The notes under the pieces: generated by a model
What the model was told of the DNA's origin: nothing
Database searches by the model: none
Seen by the model: only the letters and a program-made list of their open reading frames with translations
Program-made: the position numbers and the translations under genes
Part shown: piece after piece, positions 37,798 through 49,610 of the stretch
Position numbering within the stretch: position 1 is the first letter of the stretch
Layout: each line of letters opens with the position of its first letter
Assembly (NCBI GenBank): GCA_949128115.1
Contig: OX421962.1
Coordinates: forward strand, 44,911,745-44,975,744
From: Anaspis maculata
Lineage: Eukaryota; Arthropoda; Insecta; Coleoptera; Scraptiidae
Direction of reading: 5' to 3'
DNA length: 64,000 nucleotides

Positions 37798-40700
37798 GAT
37801 ATAAGTAAGTAGAGATAGCGAAGTGCAAAAATTCAAAAATAAAATTTTGATAAGCGTTTACACCACATCGATGTCTCATTTTCCTGAAGAGTTGTCCCGG
37901 GCAAGGACGGACGGACAGTTGCCTCTGGTAACTGTCAAAACCTGACATTTTCAACGTCATCACCCAAACACCACACGAGGAAATAATTAAAATTTACCCA
38001 TTAATGCCAAGTGAAGCATCTCAGAAACATAACAAAAAAAATGACAAATGAAAAATGAACGTAATAATGCGTGATACATGACTAGTGATTGGTGGAACAT
38101 AAATCCAGCTTTAATTGTGATTATTCAGATAATAAAATGGAATCAAAAGTGAGGCATTTCATTTAAAAGATCCTGGTTTTTGTCACACCGCAGAAATGAG
38201 ACACCTGTGCAGTTGGAATCAATTTCACAAACTGCTTGCTGTTCCACCTTTTGTTTACAACAAGTTTTGGTTCGTGTCGGTATCATCAACGGCGTAGGTG
38301 CATCGAGCTTTCCCATATCAATGACTCACCCTGTGCATCATGTTATAAACCCTTGATATATGTCACAAAATATAAACAACTGCTTTTTCACACCAGTAAG
38401 AGTGGGCTGGAGCCCCCAAGCATGGAAAAAATTGATACGGTGTTCACTCAAGGGTTGCTACGCCACTGGCACTGGTACGATCAACATTTAAGTGGTAATT
38501 CTGTGAAGTTTCAACGCCCTTTGAAATGGTCTTGGTCGTCTAGAACTCTCAGAAATCGGCCTCATGATTAACTCTTCTTCAAAGCCTCCAAACGTCAACG
38601 GGTTTTATACGAAGTTATTGGCCCTTGAAGTTCAATTTTCGAGCTAGTTAAAACGGGCGACTACCCCTATTTTCATACATTTGGACCGAAATCAGAACAG
38701 AACTCTGCACGCTGTACGTTGTATAATATCGCATCCAACAGAATCAAGGATTTTTTTTATGAAAGTGGCGATGAAGACCTGATACAATAGGAGTGCGATG
38801 TCGCTTTTCATGTTGCAAACTATACTTTCATAACTTCGACAATGGCTTATATTATGTGACCGTTTGTTGCCAGTTCCATCAAAGCACAGCTCGCGGCTGG
38901 AGTTGGTTATTAAAATTTTAATTGGCCCTTTTCATGTTACCAAAAACAGTTATTCGCACCAATTCCCAGTTTTTCATGGGTTTAAAGTTTCAAGTGATGT
39001 AGTATAAAGTTCAGTTCAATACAGTTTGTTCGAAAATGGCTCGAGTCATTCCGCTAATTAAAAGTTTAGTCAAGTTCCCGACAATTAGGTATACTTCCAA
39101 ATTAAAATGACTAGGTAACGCTACCTATTATTTGCAAGATATTATCCCCTGCCGTCTCATTTTTGTTGGACGTGAGTCTCATTCTTTATCGTTGGGTAGG
39201 AATGGTCTCATCAGAAAATCCCTGAAGAAGTCATAAAATGTGCTCGCTATTTTGCTATGAAAGAGGAGACCATAAAGTCAAAAGTAAGGTCATGTTTGAA
39301 GGTGGGAAAACGTTAGTTGGTAGGCTTTTACGGATAATCTAATGAGACAAGCTTGAAAAAGATGTCTGAAGATGTTTCGGACCAGTTTATAGTTTAAACA
39401 TGATTTGGAGATTTTGATTCGATTTCATTATCTATACCTGCCAGTTTCCCGAAAAAAAACACCAGGACCGGCGGACCATGCAACTCGCCAGTGTTACATA
39501 TCTACAAATTCTCGATTTTATTATTTTCTTGCGAATACGCATATGTCAAATTCACTGCGAACTACGCCTTGGGGAGTATAAGGTTCGCTACAGGAAATAC
39601 CTTTTATTCGAAAAAAGAGGAATTGTTAGAAGTTCGCCCAGAGTTAAAAACATATTTCATTGTTGAGGATCGCGCGCGCTCTCCGGGTCGCCGTCTACTC
39701 TTTTCAATCTTTCGATACAGTTAAACTTTTTCACGTTGAATACGATATTACAGATTTTAATCTGGACATCCATAAAAAAAAAACTTATCAACCAAAGTTT
39801 TTGTCGGGAATTTTTCACGTATAAAACGAATCATTTATAACTCCGCATATACGACAAAATCTCTTGAGAATAGAAGGGAAAGTTTGAAAATGCTTGAGCT
39901 TATGAGAAGAGGAAGCGGGCACCCCGTGAGCAAAAATTACACATGTTGTAAAGTTCCAACCATACAGTTACACAGAACGTACGAATTTCACTATGGTGTT
40001 GATTATTTGTTTTGTGGTGACATGTTTCTCATCACTCATGACGCTTTACCAGACTCCAGACTTTCTAACACCAGAAGATAATTAATCGTAGGTATATAAA
40101 TATGATTAATGGTGTGCACTTCATACTTCACTTCAAATTTTACTTTGGGTGTGAACTATTTAGGTACTATTCTCATTTTAAACAAGAGAGTTATTCGGTT
40201 TGGCGATAAACTGCTCTTCAAAAACTGAGGAACGTACGTTGCTTATCACAAAGATCGCGTAAGACTGAATCCAGCATGCAGTGGTCGATGTATGTAGGGC
40301 GGTTGGTTATTTGGTGAAAAAAGAAGCAATGTCATATAAGGCAAAAAACTGACAACAAGAGTTTTTTCTGGGCGCAAACAGCGGAGTTGTAGCAGGTTTA
40401 ATTTTTTTTGTGTTGCTGATTGGTATGTTTCTGAACCGCTGATCGTCAGCGTATTGTCCCTGATCAACGCATTCTCTAATGTCGACTGACTTCTTGTCAG
40501 TGAGAGTCATCTGCGTCACGTCGCATCAAGGCAGGAGAAAATTATCCTTGCCGCCACTGCCACTACCGCTGCCTGATATTCACTCTTCACGTTCCACATG
40601 ATCCGCAGTTTGCTGTTTACTGCTTTCGTCGTCGCTTTAATCAAGGCCCTCGGAAGCCTAGGCTTATTTTTCACTTTCGATTATTTGGGACACCTGTATT

Positions 40701-41280
40701 TTAGTACTTGAAAGGTTTCAAGTGCTCTGGTCGTTTCGACCTAGATGTAAAGTATAAGAATCGGCATGTAGGTGTATATGATTCGATTTTATATTTGTGG
40801 ATTGTGCATATAAATATTGAATATGAATACTTAATAACTTACCCGGAAGAAAATTTATTTTATAATCCTTCGCACAACATCGACCTGAAACAAAAACAGA
40901 CATCAGTCAGCGTGAGGTACACAAAATAGGCAAAAGTTTGCAAACTAAAATCGCGTACCACCAAAGCAAAGTTAGACCGACATCACAAAAGACGCAAGGT
41001 AAATACGGCGCACTCCAGACCGGCATGCGGCAGACAATTTGCAGTTTGTAGGGTGACTTCCAACACCCCAAAATAAACTTTCTAATCCTCGAATTCTGTT
41101 CGGCTGCTGATTTCAATTTACATTATTTTCGCTTCCGCCACTGTATTAAGCGATTAAGACATTGCGAAATGCGAAGTGCCTCACCTTCTCTCCTTTTCCA
41201 TTCAGGTATTAGGTACCTACCTCGCGATTTACTTCATCCGTCAAAAGACAGGCATCACGCACTTGGCCTGTTTTAAGAGA
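37798..41280. other. Intergenic, no gene recognised
   Basis: No domain or motif recognised. The longest frame is 116 codons and it overlaps the repeat arm. A TGCTACGCCACTGG at about 38447, like a hAT-type terminus, has no convincing partner. Confidence 0.4.
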
Positions 41281-41288
41281 TCCCGCTT

Positions 41289-41614
41289 CAGTGGCGTAGC
41301 TATCAATGAGCAAAGCGAGGTAGTGCCTCAGGGTCCCAGAACTCAAGGGGACCCTCCAAGGTCGATAAATTTAATTTCTGTTATTTTTACCTCGTTGCAT
41401 ATTTTATTAAAGTTTTGAAGTTTGTATGATGTGGGAACTTTTATTTTTATTATTGATATTAATATCATTATTATTATTATTATTATTATTATTAAAGTGG
41501 GTTTGGGGGACTAGGAGAACATGTTTCGGCGTGGACCTCCTTTAAATCCCTTCTTTTTTGGGGGCTCTCGAAACAGTTTATCTCAGGGAACTTGAACACC
41601 TGGCTACGCCACTG
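41289..41614. mobile_element. 326-bp hAT-type MITE with perfect 8-bp TSD
   Basis: It starts CAGTGGCGTAGCTA and ends GGCTACGCCACTG, giving an 11-12 bp TIR. TCCCGCTT occurs directly before (41281-41288) and directly after (41615-41622). An 8-bp duplication and a CAGTGGCG terminus are hallmarks of hAT-type insertion. The interior includes an (ATT)n tract at about 41467-41495 and no ORF. Confidence 0.93.
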
Positions 41615-41989
41615 TCCCGCTTGAGTATTCAGATGTACCATCGCATCGTGAGCAAAATAAACAGGAACATTCTAATTTTCCAGATTCCCCCTGTGTATTT
41701 TTGACGTTGGACGTTGTCAGGTATAATATTTTTGATAAAGTAACCAACCGTTCAGCGTCCTCTTTTTTCCGTTAGCTTATTCTTCCCTTTTGACTTGGTT
41801 TATTCTGGTTTCAGATTTTTTCACTCTGTTTTTAGTCGTTAGGTCTGCCTGCCTCAAATCCATACCTATTGAATACAGTACTTAGATGTTATGTAGTGCG
41901 GCGGTTAACGACCATTTTTCAGAGAAACCTTGCATTTTGTGATAAAAGCATGAAAGGATACAATCGAACTAAAGGTAGTTTCGGGCCCC

Positions 41990-42092
41990 CATGATGTCGG
42001 TACTACACATTTATGATTTTTTGTATATAAGTTACTAAAGGTACTAGCTTCGAGTTGGCAAAGTTTCAAAAATGTGTAGAACCGACATCATG
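41990..42092. repeat. Short palindrome CATGATGTCGGT..ACACATTT
   Basis: CATGATGTCGGTACTACACA (from 41990) is the inverse of the stretch ending CCGACATCATG at about 42092, with one mismatch over about 23 bp and a spacer of about 55 bp. It lies between an AGTGCGGCGGTTAACG motif (about 41897) and the large palindrome at 42147. Confidence 0.6.
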
Positions 42093-42146
42093 ATCAAAAT
42101 TTTTTTTTTTCCATAGCTATCTCGGACTACAATAATAGAAAAATCA

Positions 42147-43403
42147 GTCCGGTGGTTAACGGGTATACTCTATACAAACCTTGCACTTTTGAGTACAGCA
42201 TTGAGATTTGGTACAGTTGAAGTACATACCTATACCTTACTTTCAAGAAGTGGTGTCCATATAGTACTACTTGCAGACGCTGTATACAGGGTGTTTAATA
42301 ATGCAAAAATTCCAACTTGATAACCAGAAGAGTTGGAGTCATGAAAGTCACCATGTAGATTCACAATACAATGCTTGTTGACATAAAACAAACCGCGTCT
42401 CAATATCCTCAGGCGTTCCTGAAAAATCCGGAAATTAGTGATCAGTTTCATGAAAATTGACATTTTTCAATAAATCACTGATTTTTCAAGCTATTCGAGT
42501 AAAACTCGGTAGTCTCATGAGGAGTGGAGTCAAGAATGGAATGCCATGTGTTACCATTGTTCTCATCTACTATTTTCGAAAAATTTGACAGTCAACTGTT
42601 TTTCTTCTCATTGTCCGGTGGTTAACGGTACCAACCTTGCACTTTTGAGTACAGCATTGAGACTTGGCACAGTTGAAGTACATACCTATACCTTACTTTC
42701 AAGGAGTGGTGCTCAGATGGCACTACTGGCAGACGCCGTATACAGGGTGTTGAATAATGCAAAAAAATCCGAATTCTGATGGAAAAGTTGGATTTTTTGC
42801 ATCATTCAACACCTGTATATGGCGTCTGCAAGTAGTACCATCTGGGCACCACTTCTTGGAAGTAAGGTATAGGTATGTACTTCAACTGTGCCAAGACTCA
42901 ATGCCGTACTCAAAAGTGCAAGGTTGGTACCGCTAACCACTGGACAATGAGAAGAAAAACAGTTGACTGCCAAATTCTCCGAAGATGGTCGATGGAAACG
43001 ATGGTAACACGCGACATTCCATTCTTGACTTCAATCTTTATGAAACTACGGAGTTTCACTCGAATATCTTGGAAAATCAATAATCTACCGAAAATGTCAA
43101 TTTTCATTAAACTGACCATTAATTCCAGGACTTTCCAGGGAAGGCTAAGAATATTCAGACGCGGTTTGTTTTATCCTAACAAGCATTGAATTGTGAATCT
43201 ACATGGTGATTTTCATGACTCCATCAGCTCTTTTGCTTAACAAGTTGGAATTTTTGCATCATTGAACACCCTGTATATGGCGTCTGTAAGTAGTGCCATC
43301 TGAGCACTACTTCTTGGAAGTGAGGTATAGGCTTGTTCATCAACTGTGACAGATCTCAATGCGGTACTCAAAAGTGTAAGGTTGGGATCGCTATCCACCG
43401 GAC
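42147..43403. mobile_element. 1.26-kb palindrome P-Q-P / P'-Q'-P'
   Basis: The left arm holds two direct copies of a roughly 165-bp module P (42147-42312 and 42613-42775: GTCCGGTGGTTAACG, CCTTGCACTTTTGAGTACAG, CATACCTATACCTTACTTTC, GTATACAGGGTGTT). These flank a roughly 300-bp module Q (42313-42612). The right arm repeats all of it inverted: P' 42793-42953, Q' 42954-43243, P' 43244-43403. Arms are about 630 bp, roughly 85% identical by eye, with a centre of about 17 bp. The outer ends are GTCCGGTGG and CCACCGGAC. No ORF of note is present. Confidence 0.88.
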
Positions 43404-43858
43404 TTAATACAGCTCAGCGACTTAGTAGATGTATTAGGCGTTTCGTGCCAAAAGTGGAGGCAATTGTTTTGTAATAATATGATCCATAAAATGATCACGA
43501 TCAGAATGGAATTTTTGAGTGGCTGGCGACATTTTCAATTTTTCCTGGGGGGGGGGGGAGTACGGACACATCTGTCTGGAGAACGTTCATCTTCACCTGA
43601 GTCTCCAGCCTTCATGTTGGAACAAAAAGTTATTGTTGCGATTTGTAATGCAAATAAAACTTCTTGTTTCGTGAAGGTACTTCCCTCTTGACTGAAGAGG
43701 AGGGGGGGTCAGTTTGTGTGATGTGGGCCATTTTTCTTATGAATCAATGTGTTTGGTACATTTCATGTTTCATCGACAACCAACTCATCAACAGGACATA
43801 TTCACCTATAGGATAGGCGATTGGTCGACAATCCGAGGAATTCTGACTCGTTGAGTTG

Positions 43859-44060
43859 GAAAAAGTACCTAGTGACCTGACGAGGTCCACACAACTATTT
43901 TGTGTCCAGGTTTTCTCCGATTCAAAAGTCGGTGGTAAGGCCGATTATCCGAAACGCCGATTCGCCGAACACTGAAATTACGACTTGTTGAGTTTTTTTG
44001 AAAAGTACCTAGTGACCTGATGAGATCCATGTAGTTAGCTCTTTTGTGTCCAAGTTGTTT
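43859..44060. repeat. Two-copy tandem repeat, about 142-bp unit
   Basis: GAAAAAGTACCTAGTGACCT followed by GAGGTCC and TTTTGTGTCCA at about 43859 recurs as GAAAAGTACCTAGTGACCTG, GAGATCC and TTTTGTGTCCA at about 44001. It is non-coding. Confidence 0.6.
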
Positions 44061-44380
44061 TGGAATCAGAAATCGATTATATAGCCAAAGGTCACCGCCC
44101 TTCTGGAGTACCTGACAGACACGTGACACATGACACAAACTGACACGCCTTCCCCAGTCAAAAACAGTACTTTCAAGGAACAAAAGGTTTCATTTGCATC
44201 ACTGGTCATGTTGACATCAATTTCGTAGAAGTCAAAGTAATGATAGCTTCTACTTCCCTCAAGGACCGTCCATCCATTTATCTTCCCCACCATGTCTTGT
44301 GTACCTACACAGCGGGAGGTCAACACGAGACTGAACTTCTCTGCTTTTTGGAATGTGGGAGCGCTGCCCTCGTTCATGAC

Positions 44381-45243
44381 CTAGGAGGATAGAATATTAG
44401 GGAGGGAAGGTTAGCCAGCTTGTGGACGGACAAAGCTGTCGCCGGGAGACGAAAGGGGATTGCATGAAGTACGCCCAGTAACCGTATCAAGTCATCAGTG
44501 CAACTTGACATTTGTGATTGCGATTTGATGGAAATGACATTTGTAAATAAACATAATTTGGGGTTATGAAATGTGACTGCTGTCCAGTGCTGTGCTTCTT
44601 CGGATTTTTGGCTGTTATTCTACCTAACAGACCGACAGGATCAGTTTTAGAAGACGTGTTGAAAGACATGCTGCGGCATACAACGTGTAAAAGTGATGAT
44701 CCCCGCATTGGAGGCATTGAAATGGACGTCATTTTGCAAGGTATGTTGATGGGTGTCATGAGGTCGTAATTTTTGAGCTGGTGAAACATTTTTCATTCCC
44801 TGTAGACCATGTCATATCCTACGGGATGCAGGGAGCAGGGATTGCAGGAAGTTCCTATGCGCCAACTCAATAATCACGCATCGATGCAGATATTGGTCAA
44901 CACACTTCAAAAAATGACGTCCATTTCAATGCTTCCAATGCGGGGATCATCACTTTTACACGTCGTATGCCGCAGCATGTCTTTCAACGCGTCTTTTAAA
45001 ACTGATCCTGTCGGTCTTTTAGGTAGAATAACAGCCAAAAATCCAAAGAAGCACAGCAGTCATATTTCATAACCTCAAATTATGTTTATTTACAAATGTC
45101 ATTTCCATCAAATCGCAGTCACTAATGTCAAATTGTGTCAAATTGCACTGGTGACTCGATACGGTTCCTGGGCGTAGTTGATTACCCCGCATGGCTACAC
45201 TTTCATTGGCGTATGTTCCCTCCTTACTATTCTATCCTCCTAG
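44381..45243. mobile_element. 863-bp TIR element with perfect 8-bp TSD, nested in the R1 remnant
   Basis: It begins CTAGGAGGATAGAATATTAG and ends with the inverse TATTCTATCCTCCTAG. TTCATGAC is duplicated at 44373-44380 and 45244-45251, and deleting the element rejoins the endonuclease frame across the duplicated bases. The two halves are inverted copies of about 290 bp (44477-44787 against 44888-45185, about 90% identical by eye). The 8-bp duplication points to hAT or another 8-bp superfamily. Confidence 0.92.
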
Positions 45244-45305
45244 TTCATGACGTACAAATTAAGCATTGATATCCAGTCAGCGATCTCATGTCCTCTAGTG
45301 TTATG

Positions 45306-45482
45306 CCCGCTCTATGAAAATTCGCAACAATCGCAACGCAGAGCGCAACATTTCTGATTGGCTCACAAGGTAGGTATTCGCAAAGCCATCGCAACGACGC
45401 GAAAGGCTTGCGAGCAAATCAGAAACTTTGCGCCTTATTGCGCTGTGGCTGCGGCTGCGTTGCGTAATTTCATAGAGTGGCC
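45306..45482. mobile_element. 177-bp foldback MITE in the R1 endonuclease
   Basis: It begins CTCTATGAAAATTCGCAAC and ends GTTGCGTAATTTCATAGAG. An inner pair GCGCAACATTTCTGATTGGC / GCAAATCAGAAACTTTGCGC extends the arms to about 65 bp. The R1 endonuclease reads on both sides (GDFN before, NTRGHE after), so it is an insertion. No clear target duplication is visible. Confidence 0.85.
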
Positions 45483-45859
45483 ATTAGAACTGGTTGAATC
45501 CCATTATGTAGAATGATCGTTGAAGTCGCCTGTGATGATTGTTTCTGTGTTTGACAAGACAAGCTCGTTGATGATCGCTCAGAGAACTCTTTGTACCACG
45601 GCTGGTGTTACGTTCGGAAAAATATAGCAGCTCAACAGCTTGATTTTGCCCAGCTGTACTCATGTAAATCCTGCCTTGTGTCCATGATTTGATCCTGTGA
45701 TTTTGATATTTGTGCGGACTGCCGTGTCTTCATTGGTAGCTGTGTGATATTTTTTTTTTATCTGCGAGGTATTTGTTTGGCTCGGTGATAGCCCATAATA
45801 TGTCAACGTTTCGCTGGGACGCCATTTTTTTCAGCATGTCGTGGGCGGCCCCCGATCTA

Positions 45860-46746
45860 TTAAGGTCCATTTTCGGTATTCGCAATGAGACAATCGGTAA
45901 GGTTAGCTGAAATTCCTCCAGGCTGCTCATCATTTCTTCTGTTACTACTCGTCTCATTGGTTTGGTTCTTCAGTGCTCTCTCTTTGTGGTGTGGCTTCCT
46001 GGCTCTTTCACACTTTACGCTGCCTGTCTTATGGTTCTCACTTGCGCACAACACGCACGACGTCTTGTTTCTGTCCTTTTTCTCCGCATCGCCTGCATGA
46101 GTCACTCCTGTCTGAGCCTGGCAGTCCTGTAACAAGTGACCCTGTTCCCAGCATTTGTAGCAGTTTTTCGAGGCTTCTCTTTCCTGCAGTCTGCACGAAG
46201 TCCAACCAATTTTTATTTTCTTCAGGTCTTTCAGTTTCTTGCCATCATGCTTGGAAACCTTGATTGTGGCTTTTTGCGTTCCACCAAACGCTGGTCTGAG
46301 CGAGGTCAGGGTGTAATTCTTTGATTCCAAGGCGTTTTCCACTGCTCTTTATACCTACTACTTCCTCTTTTGTGGTAATTGCATCGATGTCTTTGATACG
46401 TAAAATCATAACTGTATTTCTTGTAATGACTTCCGTTTCTTGCCCGTTTTCTGTTGCTGCTCTAAGCCCCCTCTTTTCTGTCTTTATTCTTGCCAATTAT
46501 AAAAAAGAGATTTCTCTCTCTGGTGCTCCAGATTGCTGAAACTTGGGCCCCGGTGTTTCCGATATTAAACTTCTCTTTTACTGCCTTCAGGAGGTCCGCG
46601 TAGCTCTTTCTTTCTCCTTCAACAATCACGGCCTCTGGGTCGTCTCTGTCTACCCTTGAGTTTCGTCCTTTCTTTTTAGTATTGGGGAACTGCCACTTTT
46701 CTCCTTCGCCCGTGGTTCCTGGCATAATACCCTTGATACTTGACAT
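45860..46746 (-). pseudogene. ORF1 (gag-like nucleic-acid-binding protein) of the R1-type element
   Basis: Three frames joined by frameshifts. 46746-46462 has PEAVIVEGERKSYADLLKAV. 46496-46245 has VMILRIKDIDAITTKEEV. 46342-45860 has the zinc knuckles CYKCWEQGHLLQDC (C-x2-C-x4-H-x4-C) and CVLCASENHKTGSVKC (C-x2-C-x4-H-x6-C). This arrangement, an RRM-like middle followed by knuckles, is typical of ORF1 in R1-clade and related non-LTR elements, where it packages the RNA. At least two frame changes mean it is not functional. Confidence 0.82.
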
Positions 46747-46894
46747 CCGGTGTTAACGGTGACAGGCCCGCCCTTGTTTGCGTTATATCTTCGCCTGGTT
46801 TTCTATAGGTAGTAATTTTCACTTGTTCTTCCCAGAAGACGATTTCAATCAGTTTCTTTACTTGTTTAGATCTCTATCATTTTACCCATCCTCA

Positions 46895-47945
46895 GCCGCT
46901 GCCTATTCTTGAGATAACCAGTTTCAACACTCCGTGCTTACTTTGACAGGTGCTGCTCCATGTCCTGTTGAACCGTTCAACCATTCCGTCAGACCGTGGG
47001 TGAAGAGGCGTCGCCCTGGTCTTCTGTATCCCGAGTAGAGTACAAATACCTTGGCACACGTTGGATTCGAATATCCGTCCCTGCTCTGAGTGTAATTTCA
47101 ATAGTACTCCGAAACGGCTTACAAGATTGTCCACCTCGCCACTGTACTTGGTTGGGTAAGGCGTACGCTTCCGGCCACTTGCGGAAGTAGTCCATATGGC
47201 AACCAGGATGTATTTGTTGCCATTTTACGTTGTCGAAAACGGGCTAGCTACATCTATCGCGATGCGTCCAAAAGGCGCGCCAATATTGTAAGTCTACAGG
47301 TCCCCTTGGCTGCAAGTTCTTGGTCCCTTGCTGGCCGCACAAACTTCGCACTAGCGACACCATGTCTCCACGTCGTTCCTACAGTTCAGCCAGTAGAACC
47401 GCTCGCGCACCCTGGCCAAGGCCTTGTTCACCCCAAGGTACCTTCAAGTGACGCCATCGTGCTTTTCCTCAAGGACCTCTTCCACTCTCTTTTTGGGAAG
47501 CACCAACTGAACCATCTCCTTCTTAACATCAGGACTCTCCCAGACTCTCTTCAGCAGCCCATTCTTTATCCCCGGAGAATGCCACTGAGCCCAAAGAGCC
47601 TTGAATTCGGGCCCTTCACCAGAGATCTCGGCCAACTCTGGTCTGTCCTGGCCAAGTTCTTTTCTTTCTGCAAGTGAACCGATGGCTGAGTCCTCAAGTT
47701 GCTCCTTATTGAGATCAGCCTCAGTCCAATTCCTTGAGGTTCCGACAACGATTGCCTTGACTTCGACATTTCAATTCTGTTGGTCTACCCTCTTGCAGTG
47801 CTTGCAGTCTTCGTTGCATGGCCTTCGAAAAAGAGCATCCCGAGGAGCATCCGCATTGCCATGACTTCTTCCAGGACGATGTTGGATTTTGATAGATGTC
47901 ATATTGTTGCAGTTTCTTGATCCACCTTGGCTTGGTCAACACCTT
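46895..47945 (-). pseudogene. RNase H end and integrase of the decayed Gypsy element
   Basis: Minus strand: PRWIKKLQQYDI (about 47930), WAQWHSPGIKNGLLKRVWES and QLVLPKKRVEEVL (47590-47470). Then come the remains of an integrase core with DYFRKWPEAYALPNQ (47190-47150), LHSEQGRIFES and ATPLHPRSDGMVERFNRTW (47090-46960). The catalytic D usually found in SDQG is E here (SEQG), besides several stops. The sequence ends soon after the third catalytic residue. Confidence 0.88.
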
Positions 47946-47954
47946 GCTGTAGTA

Positions 47955-48990
47955 CTACACTACTCGCTCTTGGCCCTGCTGGTGTTGTGACAGCACTGCT
48001 CCAATTCCGCTGTTGCTGGCATCAGTGTTCAAGATGTACTGTCCTTGTAGAAGAGGGTATGCCAGGATAGCACTCGAGCACAATGCAACCTTCCGAGTCT
48101 TGAATGCATGAGTTTTCACATTCCTTTGTCCACAGGAATGGCGCACGGTCTTCAGTCAGTTTGTGTAAGGGCTTAGCAATGTCAGCGAACTTCTCTACAA
48201 ATCATCTCTTGTATGTGCATAAGCTTCGTGGCACAAGCCCAAGAAACATCTGACTTCATGCTGATTTCTTGGTCGTGGCATTCTTGGACAGCATTCAATT
48301 TCGCTGAATCGGTTTCGATTTCTTCCGGCGACACTACGTGCCCCAAAAATTTGACTTATTTCTGGAAGAGCTCGCATTTTTTTGGGTTGAGCTTGAGATG
48401 TGCACCTCGAAGACGTCGAATTATCCCCCGGAGGTTCTTTATTTGTTCTTCAAATGTTCGACCGATGACCATTACGTCGTCGAGGTAGACTAGGCAAGTT
48501 TTCCATGTTGAATCTCGCAAGAAGCACTCCATTAGACGTTCAAACGTGGCCTGTGCGTTACAAAGTCCAAACGGCATCACAGTAAACTGACAAAGGCCAT
48601 TACCGGCAGACTGAAAAGGCCGTCTTCTCTTTGTCGTCGTTGTGAAGTCCCACTTGCCAGTAACCACTCTTCAGGTCAAGCGTCGAAAACCATTTCGATC
48701 CAGACAGCGTGCTCAAAGTGTCGTCAGTCCGAAGCAGTTAATTGCTGTCTTTCTTTGTCACATCATTGAGTTGACGGTAGTCCACGCAAAATCGCGTACG
48801 TCTTTCCTCGTAACCAAAACAACCGGTGATGACCATGGGCTTGTCGATTCTTCTATCACGCCTTCATCCAACATGTTTTTCAAGACCTTCGACACCTCTT
48901 CTTGCTTCGCCAATGGTAGGCGCCTGGAAGCCTGTCGGATCGGTGCGGCGTTCTCAGTGTTGATCCGATGTTGGATCACGCTGATCCTCC
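47955..48990 (-). pseudogene. Reverse transcriptase and RNase H of the decayed Gypsy element
   Basis: Minus strand: HRINTENAAPIRQASRRLPL, GVIEESTSPWSSPVVLV (48975-48800). Next is a damaged palm-1, then QFTVMPFGLCNAQATFERLM and the catalytic LVYLDDVMVIGRTFEE (48590-48440), then LKLNPKKCELFQ and VRCFLGLC. RNase H follows with ILNTDASNSGIGAVLSQHQQ (48035-47975). YLDD is retained, but frameshifts at about 48780, 48370 and 48190 break the chain. Confidence 0.9.
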
Positions 48991-49298
48991 CGGTAGACTA
49001 ACCTTCCATCGCAAAGGCTGCAGCTTCTCCTTGTATTAATTGCGTCGCAAGCTTCTTCTCCATTCTCCACAGATGTTTCTAGTCAGGCGAGAAAATCTCC
49101 ACTATCTTTTTTTCTAAGAGCTTAGGAGTCGCAGCCTTTGTCGATATTTCTTTACAGCGTGAGATCCATTCTATGGGCTCCCACTAGCCCAGAGTCTCTC
49201 CTTCCTTGATTGTTTTGCACGTCTTGTTCGGATTAATGACTGATCGGGATTTTCGTCTTGTCCATGTCATCAATGTCTTGGCCATGATGCAGCTGGCA

Positions 49299-49570
49299 CA
49301 GTGCCGGCCATTTTGGCGCCCCGGGCAAGAATGCGAAACCGCCGCCCCTATGTCGGGTCCGCGAGCGAAGAGGGCAAAAATGAAGTATTTTTCTTGCAAT
49401 AATGAAGCTTTGTGTGCTTTTACAGAAGCAGGTTCGGTGATTGACGCTGGAAAGTTGTTTTTTGCTTTAGTAAATTATCGATTTTTTGTATTTCAACCGC
49501 GATTTTTCCGCCCCTATGAGGTGGCGCCCCGAGCGATCGCCCGTCTCGCCCTACCCTAAGGCCGCTACTG
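49299..49570. mobile_element. 272-bp hAT-type MITE with perfect 8-bp TSD
   Basis: It begins CAGTGCCGGCC and ends GGCCGCTACTG. AGCTGGCA is duplicated at 49291-49298 and 49571-49578. It sits inside the old Gypsy pol. Ends are CG-rich (GGCGCCCCGGGC and GGTGGCGCCCCGAGC) around an AT-rich core. No ORF. Confidence 0.93.
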
Positions 49571-49610
49571 AGCTGGCAGCTGTGTCGGGTTCAGCAATGC
49601 CGGCGACATG

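Larger units (their letters stand above)
44220..45957 (-). pseudogene. Endonuclease domain of ORF2, R1-type element
   Basis: On the minus strand: MDLNRSGAAHDMLKKMA and VDILWAITEPN (45885-45770), then KIKLLSCYIFPNVTPAVVQR (about 45640-45590), then IITGDFNDHST-stop-WDS (about 45540-45500). After the MITE at 45306-45482 it continues with NTRGHEIADWISMLNLYVMN (about 45300-45245). After the element at 44381-45243 it continues with EGSAPTFQKAEKFSLVLTS, INGWTVLEGSRSYHYFDFYE (44370-44220). The order matches the exonuclease-endonuclease-phosphatase fold of R1 and I elements (NLNRS, EP, GDFN, RG, N-GS-PTF, SDH), here with SDH changed to SYHYF. It contains in-frame stops, so it is dead. Confidence 0.82.
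44220..46880 (-). mobile_element. R1-type non-LTR retrotransposon remnant, split by two insertions
   Basis: Read on the minus strand: a gag-like ORF1 (46746 to 45860), then the start of ORF2, an endonuclease (45957 to about 44220), interrupted by the elements at 45306-45482 and 44381-45243. Reverse transcriptase is absent, so the 3' part is missing. The 5' end abuts a Gypsy integrase fragment at about 46885, and it may have inserted into that element. Confidence 0.82.

Noticed and set aside
38394..38460. Small hAT MITE (CAGTAAGAG to GCTACGCCACTG)
   Set aside because: No matching 8-bp target duplication and only partly inverted ends.
45306..45482. Target duplication for the 177-bp MITE
   Set aside because: Flanks ATGCCCG and GGCCATT do not match. 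The insertion is inferred only from the R1 endonuclease resuming on both sides.
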